Positions 42,325 to 52,432 of a stretch of 64,000 nucleotides of DNA are shown piece after piece. The notes beneath the pieces were generated by a model. The model had not been told where the DNA came from. It searched no databases and worked only from the letters and a program-made list of their open reading frames with translations. The position numbers and the translations under genes were made by a program. The stretch is from positions 687,001-751,000 of the forward strand of contig LS999827.1 of assembly GCA_900537185.1 (NCBI GenBank). The letters are read 5' to 3'. Positions within the stretch are counted from its first letter, which is position 1, and every line of letters starts with the position of its first letter. This DNA comes from Cytophagales bacterium Alg240-R148. Lineage in GTDB: Bacteria; Bacteroidota; Bacteroidia; Cytophagales; Cyclobacteriaceae.

Positions 42325-44238
42325 TTATCTATTGCTCCTCCCATTGAAATACCTCCACTTATAAAGAGCTCCTTGCGCATAAACAGAAACCAAAAAGAAG
42401 TCCTGTCTCATCAATGAACACAATTGCCAAAAATGCAACCACCATTTATCTGCTAGGATTTGGCCTGTTTTCAGAAGTCGCCCATTCAAGTCGTGCAATT
42501 GGTAAGTCACTAGGTCATCTGGGTTCAAACACCATTTTTTTTGTTCATCCAAGCAGATAGTGGAAGTATTGGTCCTAATCAATGGGCCAAAATACTGAAC
42601 CCCATCCCAATCTTCTCCTACTACCCGCACATACCCCGGAGAGGGCAAGTTTACCAACTCCACGTAAGTATTATTCCCGGCTGTGTTACCACAAGGTATC
42701 TTTACAAGATCCTGGAATACAGTGCCCTGCTCAGAAAATTGAACCCTATATACTGCACAATTGCTTTCATTAACTGTCGCCCAACGCACCCAATTGCCAT
42801 TCCGATCTTGGGTGACCGTAAAAGATTTAAAAGTCATGGAAAGTGGGTTTAATTGGTTGTGCGCGCCCTTAGAATGAACTGCCGCGTTTTCCCAAAAATA
42901 CCCTTCAAAAGGAGCTGCACTTCCAATAAAATGAATGGATGCCTCCTCTAATGTCCAATCGTTGGACTCTTTAGGAGCAATTAATTCGGCCAGGTGCCCA
43001 ACCGCAATTCCATTTGCAGCAGAGAAGCTACCTTCATAAGCAATGAATTGCAACATCCTGTTTTCGTATTGCAAAGCAATCCCATCTGGACCATTCTGAA
43101 TTCCATTAACTGGTAAATCTATGTACCAATAGTCGTAGTTACTCCATGTCTCTCCCCTTGTAAATTCAGAGCCATTGTAAATGGCGTATTCTTTTCCGTT
43201 AACGCCATTGTACAAGGTCAATGCAAAAGCACCGATATCATAAGTTCCATTTTCCACGGCAATCTCAACAAATTCATTGGAATCCGTGCCTACATTGTCG
43301 TAATGAAACTCTGAAAGAAGGCTCTTGGGTGGAGCAGCACCTTCAACCCCCTTAATGGGAATACAAAACTCCAGAGAATCTACCTCAATTCTTATTGTAT
43401 CCTGATAAAAAGCATTGTTATCTGCCGGTGGAGTAAAATTGATGAATAGTTTCTTATTGGTATTTTGCCAAATGCTATCCAACCATACCGGCCCATGTAC
43501 TTTATCAAAGAACATACTATCCTCCGAAATAAGGAAGGGTGCTGGTATTCTAATTGTAATAGAATCTTCCAGGTTCAAAAAAGACAAACGAAATGGCAAA
43601 GAGACCGAGGCTTGCCCAAAGGAAACAAAACCTAAGTCCAAAATGGCTGGAGTTACTACCACGGATTTATGCTGGTAACTTTTGAATGGAAATGGTTGTG
43701 ATGCCATTCCGTTTTGCGCAGCACCATCCAATGCATTGGTGCCAGAAAATTGCCATTGCATTTGCTCGAAAGGTGTGGAATGCAGAGCACCTTGGTTTCT
43801 ATACGCCCACCCATCCATATAATCCCAAGCTTGACCTGAACCATCTACATCTTGGAAACCGAAGGTGTCTACTACACTGCCATTGTAATAAAGCTCAATG
43901 GCATCATTGCCATTGATATTCAATACTCCGGTTTTAAAATTAGAATCAAAGCCAAAGAAGGCGATCATATTACTCGCAGGTGTACTGACATAAAAAAACG
44001 TCCCTTTGCTCATAGCGACAGCAGGAAAGACATACTCTTCTCCATCGCTGCCTTCACCATTGTTCGCTGTACCCAAACCGTAGGAACTTAAATCCGAAAC
44101 GTCCTGGGCTGCATAAAGTTCTATTCCTTTTGGTGTGCCACCTGCTAGGGGTCCATCAAAAACCCCGGTCAGAAAAATATCCTGAGCATTGGAATCTAAC
44201 CAAACGCCCAGGAATAGTACAATAATCATAGCCCTCAT
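42325..44238 (-). CDS. Secreted lamin-tail-domain protein
   Basis: From the ATG at 44238 this is 637 residues; an upstream TTG at 44244 is less likely. A signal peptide (MRAMIIVLFLGVWLDSNAQ) is followed by a lamin-tail-like domain (GTPKGIELYAAQDVSDLSSY, then NDAIELYYNGSVVDTFG), a middle beta-rich region, and a second LTD-like domain (FVEIAVENGTYDIGAFAL, LYNGVNGKEY). The C-terminal part (LVTYQLHDLNGRLLKTGQIL) looks like a degenerate T9SS sorting domain. Such proteins are extracellular; function unknown. It lies 74 bases 5' of the PadR gene on the same strand. Confidence 0.82.
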   Translation of the reverse strand: MRAMIIVLFLGVWLDSNAQDIFLTGVFDGPLAGGTPKGIELYAAQDVSDLSSYGLGTANNGEGSDGEEYVFPAVAMSKGTFFYVSTPASNMIAFFGFDSNFKTGVLNINGNDAIELYYNGSVVDTFGFQDVDGSGQAWDYMDGWAYRNQGALHSTPFEQMQWQFSGTNALDGAAQNGMASQPFPFKSYQHKSVVVTPAILDLGFVSFGQASVSLPFRLSFLNLEDSITIRIPAPFLISEDSMFFDKVHGPVWLDSIWQNTNKKLFINFTPPADNNAFYQDTIRIEVDSLEFCIPIKGVEGAAPPKSLLSEFHYDNVGTDSNEFVEIAVENGTYDIGAFALTLYNGVNGKEYAIYNGSEFTRGETWSNYDYWYIDLPVNGIQNGPDGIALQYENRMLQFIAYEGSFSAANGIAVGHLAELIAPKESNDWTLEEASIHFIGSAAPFEGYFWENAAVHSKGAHNQLNPLSMTFKSFTVTQDRNGNWVRWATVNESNCAVYRVQFSEQGTVFQDLVKIPCGNTAGNNTYVELVNLPSPGYVRVVGEDWDGVQYFGPLIRTNTSTICLDEQKKWCLNPDDLVTYQLHDLNGRLLKTGQILADKWWLHFWQLCSLMRQDFFLVSVYAQGALYKWRYFNGRSNR

Positions 44239-44401
44239 AACCAAAAATGGTTCTTAGTTGAAAAAATTGGCTTCTAAAAAAATCCCTTTGCTCGACCAAA
44301 GAGGGTACTAATCTAAACAACGATTTTTGTAAGTGGCAAATAGTTAGAAAAAATAAAACTTTTTTTGGCCTTGGTACATCCTACAACTAAAACAGCCCAA
44401 C

Positions 44402-44650
44402 ATGTTACTATTTAATTCAATCGTCGCCCTTGCTTTTCCCCTGTTATTCCATTCTACATTTTCCAGCGAAGAAAAATTGAAACCTACTGCCGATTTTGTA
44501 TACCTCAATTTAAAAGGACCGGCGGCTATGGCCTCTAAAGACCTTCCTACGAGCTGTCGATTGGACGATTGGGTTAACCGATACGAACCCAGTGGAAAGC
44601 AACATAAAAAAAGGGCGGTGGTACTTCAAAATAAGGAATCAACTAATTAG
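44402..44650 (+). CDS. Small hypothetical secreted protein
   Basis: An 82-residue frame with an N-terminal hydrophobic stretch (MLLFNSIVALAFPLLFHSTF) that looks like a signal peptide, followed by a polar tail including SCRLDDWVNRYEP. Codon use looks like that of neighbouring genes, but no family is recognised and no promoter is clear. Its end overlaps the DUF721 gene by 12 bases. It may be real or chance. Confidence 0.45.
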   Translation: MLLFNSIVALAFPLLFHSTFSSEEKLKPTADFVYLNLKGPAAMASKDLPTSCRLDDWVNRYEPSGKQHKKRAVVLQNKESTN

Positions 44651-44956
44651 CAAGTTGGCTACTATTTCTCTACCAAATTTATTTTGCAATGCTTGAAGCA
44701 ACTTCGTTTTGTTGTAGTTCAACTCACTCCTCAAAGGAGCAGAATCAATTTGAACAACCAACACATTCTTATTAAAATATACCTTGGTTGTGCGTTTCGC
44801 TATTACGGGCCCCACCAAGTCATCCCAACCTTTCAACACTGCGGTTTGAGAAAATTTTCTTTCAATTTTATAGGCTTTGAGCATATCTCCCATCGCTTCT
44901 CCTACTGTTGAAGTACTTTTATTCCTCTTAAATCCTGGGTCCCATGGCTTTTTCAT
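44639..44956 (-). CDS. DUF721 domain protein (DciA-like)
   Basis: From the ATG at 44956 this is 105 residues; a TTG at 44971 is a less likely start. The DUF721 pattern is visible: VGEAMGDMLKAYKIERKFSQ, then WDDLVGPVIAKRTTKV, and VLVVQIDSAPLRSELNYNK. DUF721 includes the DciA group, linked to loading of the replicative helicase. It lies 17 bases after recF on the same strand, a familiar neighbourhood in this phylum, and is probably co-transcribed. Confidence 0.85.
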   Translation of the reverse strand: MKKPWDPGFKRNKSTSTVGEAMGDMLKAYKIERKFSQTAVLKGWDDLVGPVIAKRTTKVYFNKNVLVVQIDSAPLRSELNYNKTKLLQALQNKFGREIVANLLIS

Positions 44957-44973
44957 ATACAAATATACCAATG

Positions 44974-46083
44974 TTATGGTTCATTTACTTTCACAACACC
45001 ATTAATGACATTAAATATTTTCTTTTCCGTCTCAACCGACTCCAACAAACTCGCCGTTCTTTCTGGTCTTGCATCGGTTAAAAAAATTTGACCAAAATGA
45101 TTTTCTGCCATTAAACCCAAAAGATGCTTGATTCTCAAGTCATCCAATTTATCGAACACATCGTCCAATAACAACAAAGGCTTTTTACCCATTATCGCAT
45201 GCAAACAGTCGTACTGCGCTAATTTCAAACTAATCGCAAAAGACTTTTGTTGGCCCTGTGAACCAAACTTTTTTAGCGGCATGTCCTCTATCTCAAATAC
45301 AATTTCGTCTTTGTGAATGCCCGCATTGGTGCGTTGTTGGTAAATGTCTTTTTCCAAAAACGAATGAAACAAAGAAGGAAAGTCTTCGTCCTCTACTTGG
45401 GACTTATACTGAATGTTTACTTCTTCCTTATTGCCGCTTACATGGGCATAGTGTTGGTTAAAAAAAGGTATGAATTGGTTAAAAAAAGATACCCTTTTAC
45501 TATAGATGGCAGCAGCCAACTCCTTTAAATTTTTATCATAAGGAAAAAGAAGATCCAAATCGCGCACCCTTGTTTCATTAAAATTCTTTAGCAAGGCATT
45601 CCGCTGTTTTAAAAAGTGGTTGTATCGAATCAAGTCATTTAAATAGGCGGCGTCATGTTGAGCAATAATCCCATCCAAAAACTTTCTCCTAACTTCATTG
45701 CCTTCCCTAATTAGGTCAGAATCATTGGGTGCTATTAAAACCAAGGGAAACTTACCAATGTGCAAACTAAGCTTGTCGTACTCCACTTTATTTAATTTAA
45801 CCGACTTGCTCTTCCCAATTTGGAATCCACAAATAACCTCTTCTGTTGTACCACCTGTTTCAAACTGGCCATTCACAGCATAGTACCCCAAACCCTTTCT
45901 AATATTCTGACTGTCAACAGGGTTGAATGCACTTTTGGTTAAAGACAAAACATGTATGGCATCCAACAAATTAGTTTTACCCGCGCCGTTTTCGCCAACC
46001 AAACAATTGATGCCAGGTATAAAATCCAGGTGTTGTTCTTCGTAGTTTTTAAAGTTATGTAAGATTAGTTTTCGTAAGTACAT
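44974..46083 (-). CDS. recF: DNA replication and repair protein RecF
   Basis: RecF is an SMC-like ATPase that binds gapped DNA and helps RecOR load RecA. The 369-residue protein has Walker A in LVGENGAGKTNLLDAIHVLS, the signature region KFGSQGQQKSFAISLKLAQ and Walker B PLLLLDDVFDKLDD. Length and N-terminus MYLRKLILHNFKNYE match the family. It is divergent from pdhA and followed by DUF721 after 17 bases. Confidence 0.96.
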   Translation of the reverse strand: MYLRKLILHNFKNYEEQHLDFIPGINCLVGENGAGKTNLLDAIHVLSLTKSAFNPVDSQNIRKGLGYYAVNGQFETGGTTEEVICGFQIGKSKSVKLNKVEYDKLSLHIGKFPLVLIAPNDSDLIREGNEVRRKFLDGIIAQHDAAYLNDLIRYNHFLKQRNALLKNFNETRVRDLDLLFPYDKNLKELAAAIYSKRVSFFNQFIPFFNQHYAHVSGNKEEVNIQYKSQVEDEDFPSLFHSFLEKDIYQQRTNAGIHKDEIVFEIEDMPLKKFGSQGQQKSFAISLKLAQYDCLHAIMGKKPLLLLDDVFDKLDDLRIKHLLGLMAENHFGQIFLTDARPERTASLLESVETEKKIFNVINGVVKVNEP

Positions 46084-46141
46084 TCAATTATTGACAACTT
46101 TTTTTTAACTTCGCATTCCGTTATAGCAAGAAATTAATATT

Positions 46142-47200
46142 ATGGCAACATCTACAACTAAAGGATCTTCAAAAAAAGGACCTACAACAAATAGAAAGAC
46201 AAATACAACAAAATCAAAATTTTCGAAAGAAACATATCTCAAATGGTTTGAAGATATGATGTTGATGCGTCGATTTGAAGAAAAATCAGGCCAGTTGTAT
46301 GGACAACAAAAAATCAGAGGATTTTGCCACCTGTATATCGGCCAGGAAGCTTGCGCTGCTGGTGCCATTAGTGCTTTACAAAAGGAAGACAAATGGATCA
46401 CTGCTTACAGGGACCATGCGCATCCATTGGCCTTGGGAACTGACCCTGGAAAAATTATGGCAGAGCTGTATGGCAAAGAAACAGGAACAACCAAAGGCAA
46501 AGGGGGTTCTATGCACATATTTGACAAAGACGTAAACTTTATAGGCGGGCATGGTATTGTTGGCGCTCAAGTTCCTTTAGGGGCTGGGATCGCATTCGCT
46601 GAAAAATACAACGGAACTAAAAATCTTTGCATGTGCCACATGGGAGATGGTGCTGTGCGCCAAGGCGCCTTTCACGAGGCTTTGAACTTGGCCATGACTT
46701 GGAAACTTCCCGTTATTTTTGTGATAGAAAATAATGGTTATGCCATGGGAACCTCTGTTTCTAGAACATCCAATGTTACGGACCTAAGCGTTTTAGGAGC
46801 AGCATATGAAATGCCCTCTAGAGCGGTGGATGGCATGAATGTGGAAGAAGTACATTTGGCAGTAGAAGAAGCTGCCAAACGCGCAAGATCCGGTGAAGGA
46901 CCTACTTTACTAGAGTTCAGAACCTATCGGTACAAAGGGCACTCCATGTCAGATCCTCAAAAATATAGAACCAAGGAAGAGGTTGAAGAGTACAAACAAC
47001 AAGACCCAATCGAACAAGTACGTTCTACTATTTTAAAGAAAAAATACGCAACAGAAGAAGCTTTGTCTCAAATAGAGGCGGCGATCAAAGTAAAAATAAA
47101 AGAGGCAGTTGAATTTGCTGAAAACAGCAACTACCCTGATCCTTCTGAGGCGCTTACGGATATTTATGAACAAAAAGATTTCCCTATTTTAACAGAATAA
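46142..47200 (+). CDS. pdhA: Pyruvate dehydrogenase E1 component, alpha subunit
   Basis: E1 alpha, with E1 beta, decarboxylates pyruvate using thiamine diphosphate and feeds the acetyl group to E2. The 352-residue protein has a basic, Thr/Lys-rich N-terminal extension of about 28 residues, the TPP motif from GDGAVRQGAFHEALNLA to ENNGYAMGTS, and the substrate/phosphorylation-like loop YKGHSMSDPQKYR. No pdhB or E2 gene is adjacent. It lies 59 bases from recF, divergently, and precedes a TPR protein. Confidence 0.94.
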   Translation: MATSTTKGSSKKGPTTNRKTNTTKSKFSKETYLKWFEDMMLMRRFEEKSGQLYGQQKIRGFCHLYIGQEACAAGAISALQKEDKWITAYRDHAHPLALGTDPGKIMAELYGKETGTTKGKGGSMHIFDKDVNFIGGHGIVGAQVPLGAGIAFAEKYNGTKNLCMCHMGDGAVRQGAFHEALNLAMTWKLPVIFVIENNGYAMGTSVSRTSNVTDLSVLGAAYEMPSRAVDGMNVEEVHLAVEEAAKRARSGEGPTLLEFRTYRYKGHSMSDPQKYRTKEEVEEYKQQDPIEQVRSTILKKKYATEEALSQIEAAIKVKIKEAVEFAENSNYPDPSEALTDIYEQKDFPILTE

Positions 47201-47292
47201 TAGGAAATCCGAGCTTATTTTAAGAAAAATTCAAAGTTCAGGTTAAGATTATAGATTTATTTTATTATAATTGCGACCTTAAAATTAGTGTG

Positions 47293-48000
47293 ATGGCTGA
47301 GAAAAAGAATAAAAAGAGTACTGATAAGGGAAATGAAATATACGAAAACCCTGAAGTGCTTGCAGAGAAAATAACCAAAACTGAGGAAGTAATTGAAAAG
47401 AACCCAATGGTATTTTTAGGGATCTTTGTTGCAATTGCAGTGGTGTTTGGTGGGTATTTTGGTTACAAATATTTACAAGATCAAAAAAATGAAGAGGCCA
47501 ATTCTTTAATGTTCCAGGCCGTTTATTACTTTGAAGCAGACAGCTTACAATTGGCCATGCATGGCGATGGCAATAGCTTAGGTTTTAGCCAAATTTTATC
47601 GGATTACAGTGGTACGGATGCAAGCAATTTAGCCAACTTTTATATGGGGGCGAGTTTCTTAAAACAAGGACAATTCAAAGAAGCAATGCTTTATTTAGAA
47701 GACTTTAGTTCTTCTGATATCTTAGTACAGGCGAGGTCTTACAGTTTGTTAGGCGATTGTTATATGGAATTGAACGACTACGATAACGCCATTGCGTATT
47801 ACACCAAGGCTGCCGACTACAAATCAAATAAATTTTTCTCTCCTTCTTATTTGTTAAAAGCTGGTCTTGCATATGAACTGAATAACGATAAAGATGGCGC
47901 TATAAAGTGTTATGATAAGATAATTAAGGATTTCTATGACGCTCAGGAAGTAGCTGAAGCTAAAAAGAAGAAAGCAAGGCTAACTGGCTCTGCATCCTAA
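47293..48000 (+). CDS. TPR-repeat membrane protein, YfgM-like
   Basis: From the ATG at 47293 it is 235 residues (GTG at 47290 in frame). A cytoplasmic N-terminus precedes one TM helix (NPMVFLGIFVAIAVVFGGYF, residues about 38-60), then periplasmic helical repeats of TPR type (LLGDCYMELNDYDNAIAYYT near 155). YfgM-type proteins act with the translocon chaperone PpiD; here the similarity is only architectural. A strong terminator follows. Confidence 0.82.
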   Translation: MAEKKNKKSTDKGNEIYENPEVLAEKITKTEEVIEKNPMVFLGIFVAIAVVFGGYFGYKYLQDQKNEEANSLMFQAVYYFEADSLQLAMHGDGNSLGFSQILSDYSGTDASNLANFYMGASFLKQGQFKEAMLYLEDFSSSDILVQARSYSLLGDCYMELNDYDNAIAYYTKAADYKSNKFFSPSYLLKAGLAYELNNDKDGAIKCYDKIIKDFYDAQEVAEAKKKKARLTGSAS

Positions 48001-48019
48001 GATTTAAAACAATATTAAC

Positions 48020-48055
48020 AAAGGGATAAGGAGCTACTTCTTATCCCTTTTTTTA
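48020..48055 (+). terminator. Rho-independent terminator after the TPR protein
   Basis: AAAGGGATAAG (48020-48030) pairs perfectly with CTTATCCCTTT (48040-48050) around a 9-base loop, and five or more T residues follow. It separates the TPR gene from ribH. Confidence 0.88.
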
Positions 48056-48068
48056 TGCAAAAAATATT

Positions 48069-48545
48069 ATGGCAAGTACATTAAAAAATTTAAGCGATCA
48101 TTCTAATAAAAATCTCATCGATATCAGCAACAAAAAATTTGCTATTGTAGTATCAGAATGGAATGAAGAAGTAACAGAAGCTTTGTACAGTGGCGCTTTT
48201 CAGACACTAATAGAACAAGGAGCCCAAAAAGAAAATATCATCAAAAAATATGTACCTGGAAGTTATGAATTGGTTCTTGGTGCACAACTCTGTGCACAAC
48301 AAGAGTCCATTGATGCGGTAATTTCTATTGGGTGCGTCATCCAAGGTGAAACCAAACATTTTGATTTTATCTGTGACGCCGTAGCAAAAGGCTTGATTGA
48401 TGTCAACTTAAAATACAATAAACCTGTGATTTTTGGTGTCCTTACACCAAACACCCAGCAACAAGCACTAGACCGTGCCGGAGGCGTACATGGCAACAAA
48501 GGCGATGAAGCCGCTATTACCGCCATAAAAATGCTGGGATTCTAA
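48069..48545 (+). CDS. ribH: 6,7-dimethyl-8-ribityllumazine synthase
   Basis: RibH joins the ribityl-aminopyrimidine and a four-carbon phosphate in riboflavin synthesis. The 158-residue protein has the KFAIVVSEWNEEVTEALYSGA N-terminal strand-helix, the KYVPGSYELVLGAQ substrate region, and the catalytic His in IQGETKHFDFICD, with FGVLTPNTQQQALDRAG. It starts 14 bases after the terminator arms and is followed by aspartokinase after 24 bases. Confidence 0.95.
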   Translation: MASTLKNLSDHSNKNLIDISNKKFAIVVSEWNEEVTEALYSGAFQTLIEQGAQKENIIKKYVPGSYELVLGAQLCAQQESIDAVISIGCVIQGETKHFDFICDAVAKGLIDVNLKYNKPVIFGVLTPNTQQQALDRAGGVHGNKGDEAAITAIKMLGF

Positions 48546-48569
48546 TTTTTTAAAGCAAAAACGAAATCC

Positions 48570-49910
48570 ATGAGAGTATTAAAATTTGGTGGCACCTCCG
48601 TTGGGCAGCCAGGAAGAATGCACAAAGTAGCCAACATTATCACACAGGATAAGGAAAGTAAAATAGTTGTTTTATCTGCAGTATCTGGAACCACCAATGT
48701 GTTGGTTAAGATTGGAAGATTCCTTAGCCAGGGCGATAAAGAAAGTGCGAAAAAGGAATTAAAAAAGTTATTGACGCACTACAGAAATTTTATTGATGAC
48801 TTGTACGTTTCGTCTGAGTTCAAAGGCAAAGGAGATGCTGTTGTCCAAGAACATTTCGATACAATAGAATCTTTAATTAAGGGTAAAAATTTTAGTGCTG
48901 CAGAAGAAAAAATTCTTTTAGCACAAGGGGAACTAATTTCCACCAAACTGTTTAATTGGATGCTTCAAGAAAAAGAAGTGAAAGCCAGCTTATTACCTGC
49001 TCTTGATTTTATGAAGTTGGACGATGAAGAGGAACCCGACCTGAATTTCATGAAGTTTGAGTTGGAAAAAATCCTTGACTCGGCAGAAGACAACCAATTG
49101 TACATTACCCAAGGCTTTATCTGCAGAAATGTGGAAGGCACTATTGACAACTTAAAAAGAGGGGGAAGTGATTATTCCGCATCTTTAATAGGTGCTGCTA
49201 TCAACGCCGACGAAATTCAAATTTGGACCGACATTGACGGCATGCACAACAACGATCCTCGCGTTGTTAACAAAACCTTCCCTATACGCAATTTGACTTT
49301 TGAAGAGGCGGCAGAATTGGCCTATTTTGGTGCCAAAATTCTGCACCCTAGTTCTATTCTTCCAGCTTCTAAATTCAACATTCCTGTGCGACTGAAAAGT
49401 ACGATGGACGAGGAAGCGCCGGGAACTTTGATTAGTAATAAATTCAATGGGCAATCCATAAAGGCCATTGCTGCGAAAAACGGCATCACTGCTATAAAAA
49501 TAAAATCTACCCGCATGTTGCTTGCCTATGGTTTTTTAAGCAATGTTTTTAAAGTTTTTGATAAATTCAAGACTTCAATTGACCTTATTACCACATCAGA
49601 AGTTGCGGTTTCTTTAACCATAGACGACGATGAAAACATTGGTCAAATTATGGCCGAACTTAAACCATTTGGCACCATCTCTTTGGACACCAACCAAACC
49701 ATTATCAGTATCGTTGGAAGCATGATTGCCGAAAAAACCGGAGTGGTTAAACAAGTATTTGACGCTTTGGATGATATTCCTGTAAGGATGGTCTCCTTTG
49801 GAGGCTCCAAAAACAACATTTCAATTTGCTTGGACACCAATTACAAATCACAAGCTTTGAGCAATTTAAATGAAGGCCTTTTTGACTTTGAGAAGTCGGA
49901 AGCTATTTAA
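48570..49910 (+). CDS. lysC: Aspartate kinase
   Basis: Aspartokinase phosphorylates aspartate, the first step to lysine, threonine and methionine. The 446-residue protein begins MRVLKFGGTSVGQPGRMHKV and includes GGSDYSASLIGAAINADEI and IWTDIDGMHNNDPRVV, then two ACT domains (about 300-440) for feedback control, including DLITTSEVAVSLTIDD. It is monofunctional, with no homoserine dehydrogenase domain. It follows ribH. Confidence 0.94.
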   Translation: MRVLKFGGTSVGQPGRMHKVANIITQDKESKIVVLSAVSGTTNVLVKIGRFLSQGDKESAKKELKKLLTHYRNFIDDLYVSSEFKGKGDAVVQEHFDTIESLIKGKNFSAAEEKILLAQGELISTKLFNWMLQEKEVKASLLPALDFMKLDDEEEPDLNFMKFELEKILDSAEDNQLYITQGFICRNVEGTIDNLKRGGSDYSASLIGAAINADEIQIWTDIDGMHNNDPRVVNKTFPIRNLTFEEAAELAYFGAKILHPSSILPASKFNIPVRLKSTMDEEAPGTLISNKFNGQSIKAIAAKNGITAIKIKSTRMLLAYGFLSNVFKVFDKFKTSIDLITTSEVAVSLTIDDDENIGQIMAELKPFGTISLDTNQTIISIVGSMIAEKTGVVKQVFDALDDIPVRMVSFGGSKNNISICLDTNYKSQALSNLNEGLFDFEKSEAI

Positions 49911-49947
49911 CTAAAAAGCCACCGAAGGATCTAATCTTTCGGTGGCT
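49911..49947 (-). terminator. Terminator hairpin overlapping the end of the MscS gene
   Basis: On the minus strand AGCCACCGAA (arm at 49938-49947) pairs with TTCGGTGGCT (arm at 49917-49926), a 10-base perfect stem with an 11-base loop, then TTTTT. One arm overlaps the last codons of the channel gene, so the signal is partly coding. Confidence 0.75.
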
Positions 49948-52432
49948 GATTAGGCCCCAATATTTTTCCTACTTGATCGCCAACAGAACGCACATGCAAA
50001 TCTCTTTGAGGAAAAGGAATTTCAATATTGTTGTCGTATAAGGCATCGTGTACTTGGAAAACAATTTCACTCTTTATCCGCAACCAATCGTTAAAGTCTT
50101 TGGTCCAGAAATGCAACCTGAAATCCAACGAGCTATCTCCAAAGCCCTGAAAATAAACATTGGGCGAAGGGTATTGCAACACTTCTTCGTGTTTCTTTAG
50201 TATATCAGAAAAAAGTTTAGCGGCAAAATGCACATCCGAGCCATAAGCAATTCCCACCAATACTTCGATCCTCCTCTTTTTATCAGACAGTGTCCAATTG
50301 ATTACTTCGTTGCTTATTAAATTGCCATTGGGTACAATCACTTCTGCCCCCTGAAGCGTATGCACATTGCTGGAGCGAATACCAATGTTTTTTACGGTTC
50401 CGATGAGGGTACCCACCTCTACTGTATCCCCTAGTTTAATGGGCCGTTCAAATGCCAAAATTAAACCCGACACCAAATTGTTGAAAATGTTTTGAAGACC
50501 AAACCCAATACCTACACCAAATGCCCCAAACAATATGGACAGCTGACTCAATTCAAAACCAGCCGCACTGATGGCTACAAAAAAACCAATGGTAACCAAG
50601 GCATACCGCACCAGCATACTGATGGTTCCGGGTAAGCCCCTTGCCAATTTAAAACGGTTCAGTACTTCATCTTCCAAGACCACTCGAATCACCTTAGCAA
50701 TCAAGGAAGAAAACCACAAAATAAAGAAAAAAGCAGAGGTATTCCACAGAGACAACTCCATGTCTCCTATGGCAAAGGAATACATAAAAGTTCCTTCCAA
50801 CCAATCGATAACCTGCGTTTTAATATTGAAAGCACCCAAAATCACCAGGGCCCAATAAACCACTCCATAAATAGTGGCCAATTGCAATAGAAAGTCTCTT
50901 ATATCAACTTTGTAGGTTTTAAACAGTTTTCTAGATTGAATAAACTCGCTTCGTATGATCACATAGATCAGGCTTTTGAGTACCAGTATCCAAGTGAAAA
51001 TACAAATGCTGTATATCACACTTTTAATAATGGAACTAGTAAACAGGTCGCTCATGCCCACATTCCCAACTATATTGGCCAACACACTCAGCCCTAAAAT
51101 GGACATCATTAGTCCATGAAACAGAATAAAAGAAGTTTTTAACAGGTTTGTTTTGAACGACAAATGCAACTTATCCCACCAAGCAATCTTAGCCAAAGCA
51201 AGCAAAGACACCAATTGAACGAACAACATTATCAGCCTTCCTATCAAACTAAAGCTAGAAATGACCTCACTGATTTCTATTAACAACCACAGCCCAACCA
51301 TAAGATATACATAGGGCCGGAAGGGGCGGTACATCATTTTTGGGGCCACCACCACAAATGGGAAAACAATTATCAAACCCAAAATATCCACAAAAATTGG
51401 AGGTGCATCATAAAAATTATAGTTGGCAAATATCACCGCTATTATCAAGCTCAACAAAATCGGGTACCTGAAAATATTGGAAGCGTAAGACAACATATGG
51501 TCCGACTCAAAATCATCATTTTTTATCTGCTTTTTAATCAAAAAAACGAAAAACGTTAACAACAGCGTAGCGAATATTTGGATGAATATTTGCCCTGAAA
51601 AATGGTCTCCAAAGCCTTTGAATTCATACTGAATACTCAACCAAGAATTTTGTAGATTTTCCAGTATTGGCTGTTCCTCGGCCATTTTAGAAAAATGTGT
51701 AAAAATGTTGTAATGGTCCAATGCCAACAACCTGGTTTTGTGAAAACCGGTTTCATAGGTCAACCTATTTATTTCCGCTTCTAACAGAATCTTTTCTACT
51801 GCTAAGATATTGATCTGTTCCAACAAAGCATTCAGTTGGTGGTTGTAGGGCGTTCTTAATTTTTTATCCGCCTGAAGGATCGATCGAACTTTTGATTTTA
51901 GTGTTAAATTTATTCTGTGTAGTGGATAGTCTTTTAATACTTTGTCCCAAAATTGCGCCTTATTGATCAATTGGGTCTTGTTCTTTTCTAACAAATCGGC
52001 ATCGGCCGATAGCAACTCAATTAAGCCGTTGGTACTGGTAGATTCTTGCACCCATTTCCGCCTCTTTTTTTCAATTGCCCTAAAATCGGTTTTAACAAAG
52101 ACATCCTTTTTTTCCTTCACATAAAAGCTTTCTAACTCCGCTTTCCTTTTCGAAACTGTCTCTTTTATTCCTTCGATTTCATCCTTCGAAAGAAGTTTTA
52201 ATTCAAGCCCTTTTATAAAGGCCTGGTCTTTGGTGGCCCGGATCAACAACTCCGCCGCAGAATTGTTTGCTATTACTTCCTTAATAGAGGTAGAGTCGTT
52301 CGAGGCAGTTCCTTGTGCGAACCCCAATTGTCCTAATAACAGAGCCGTGCCAAAGGCCAATTGCCACTGTCTTATCCAAAACTTCAAAGCAGAACGCTTT
52401 CCTAAACGAATTAGTATGGTGTTTCTCATCAT
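49931..52432 (-). CDS. Large mechanosensitive channel, MscS family
   Basis: This 833-residue protein has a signal-like N-terminal segment, a periplasmic helical region to about 270, then roughly eleven TM helices, and the MscS pore and beta domain: FGAFGVGIGFGLQNIFNNLV, then ILAFERPIKLGDTVEVGTLI, and RSSNVHTLQGAEVIVPNGNL. It belongs to the MscK/MscM-like large class that protects against hypo-osmotic shock. The start ATG at 52432 precedes the hydrophobic signal after about 25 residues, so the precise start is uncertain. Confidence 0.9.
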   Translation of the reverse strand: MMRNTILIRLGKRSALKFWIRQWQLAFGTALLLGQLGFAQGTASNDSTSIKEVIANNSAAELLIRATKDQAFIKGLELKLLSKDEIEGIKETVSKRKAELESFYVKEKKDVFVKTDFRAIEKKRRKWVQESTSTNGLIELLSADADLLEKNKTQLINKAQFWDKVLKDYPLHRINLTLKSKVRSILQADKKLRTPYNHQLNALLEQINILAVEKILLEAEINRLTYETGFHKTRLLALDHYNIFTHFSKMAEEQPILENLQNSWLSIQYEFKGFGDHFSGQIFIQIFATLLLTFFVFLIKKQIKNDDFESDHMLSYASNIFRYPILLSLIIAVIFANYNFYDAPPIFVDILGLIIVFPFVVVAPKMMYRPFRPYVYLMVGLWLLIEISEVISSFSLIGRLIMLFVQLVSLLALAKIAWWDKLHLSFKTNLLKTSFILFHGLMMSILGLSVLANIVGNVGMSDLFTSSIIKSVIYSICIFTWILVLKSLIYVIIRSEFIQSRKLFKTYKVDIRDFLLQLATIYGVVYWALVILGAFNIKTQVIDWLEGTFMYSFAIGDMELSLWNTSAFFFILWFSSLIAKVIRVVLEDEVLNRFKLARGLPGTISMLVRYALVTIGFFVAISAAGFELSQLSILFGAFGVGIGFGLQNIFNNLVSGLILAFERPIKLGDTVEVGTLIGTVKNIGIRSSNVHTLQGAEVIVPNGNLISNEVINWTLSDKKRRIEVLVGIAYGSDVHFAAKLFSDILKKHEEVLQYPSPNVYFQGFGDSSLDFRLHFWTKDFNDWLRIKSEIVFQVHDALYDNNIEIPFPQRDLHVRSVGDQVGKILGPNQPPKD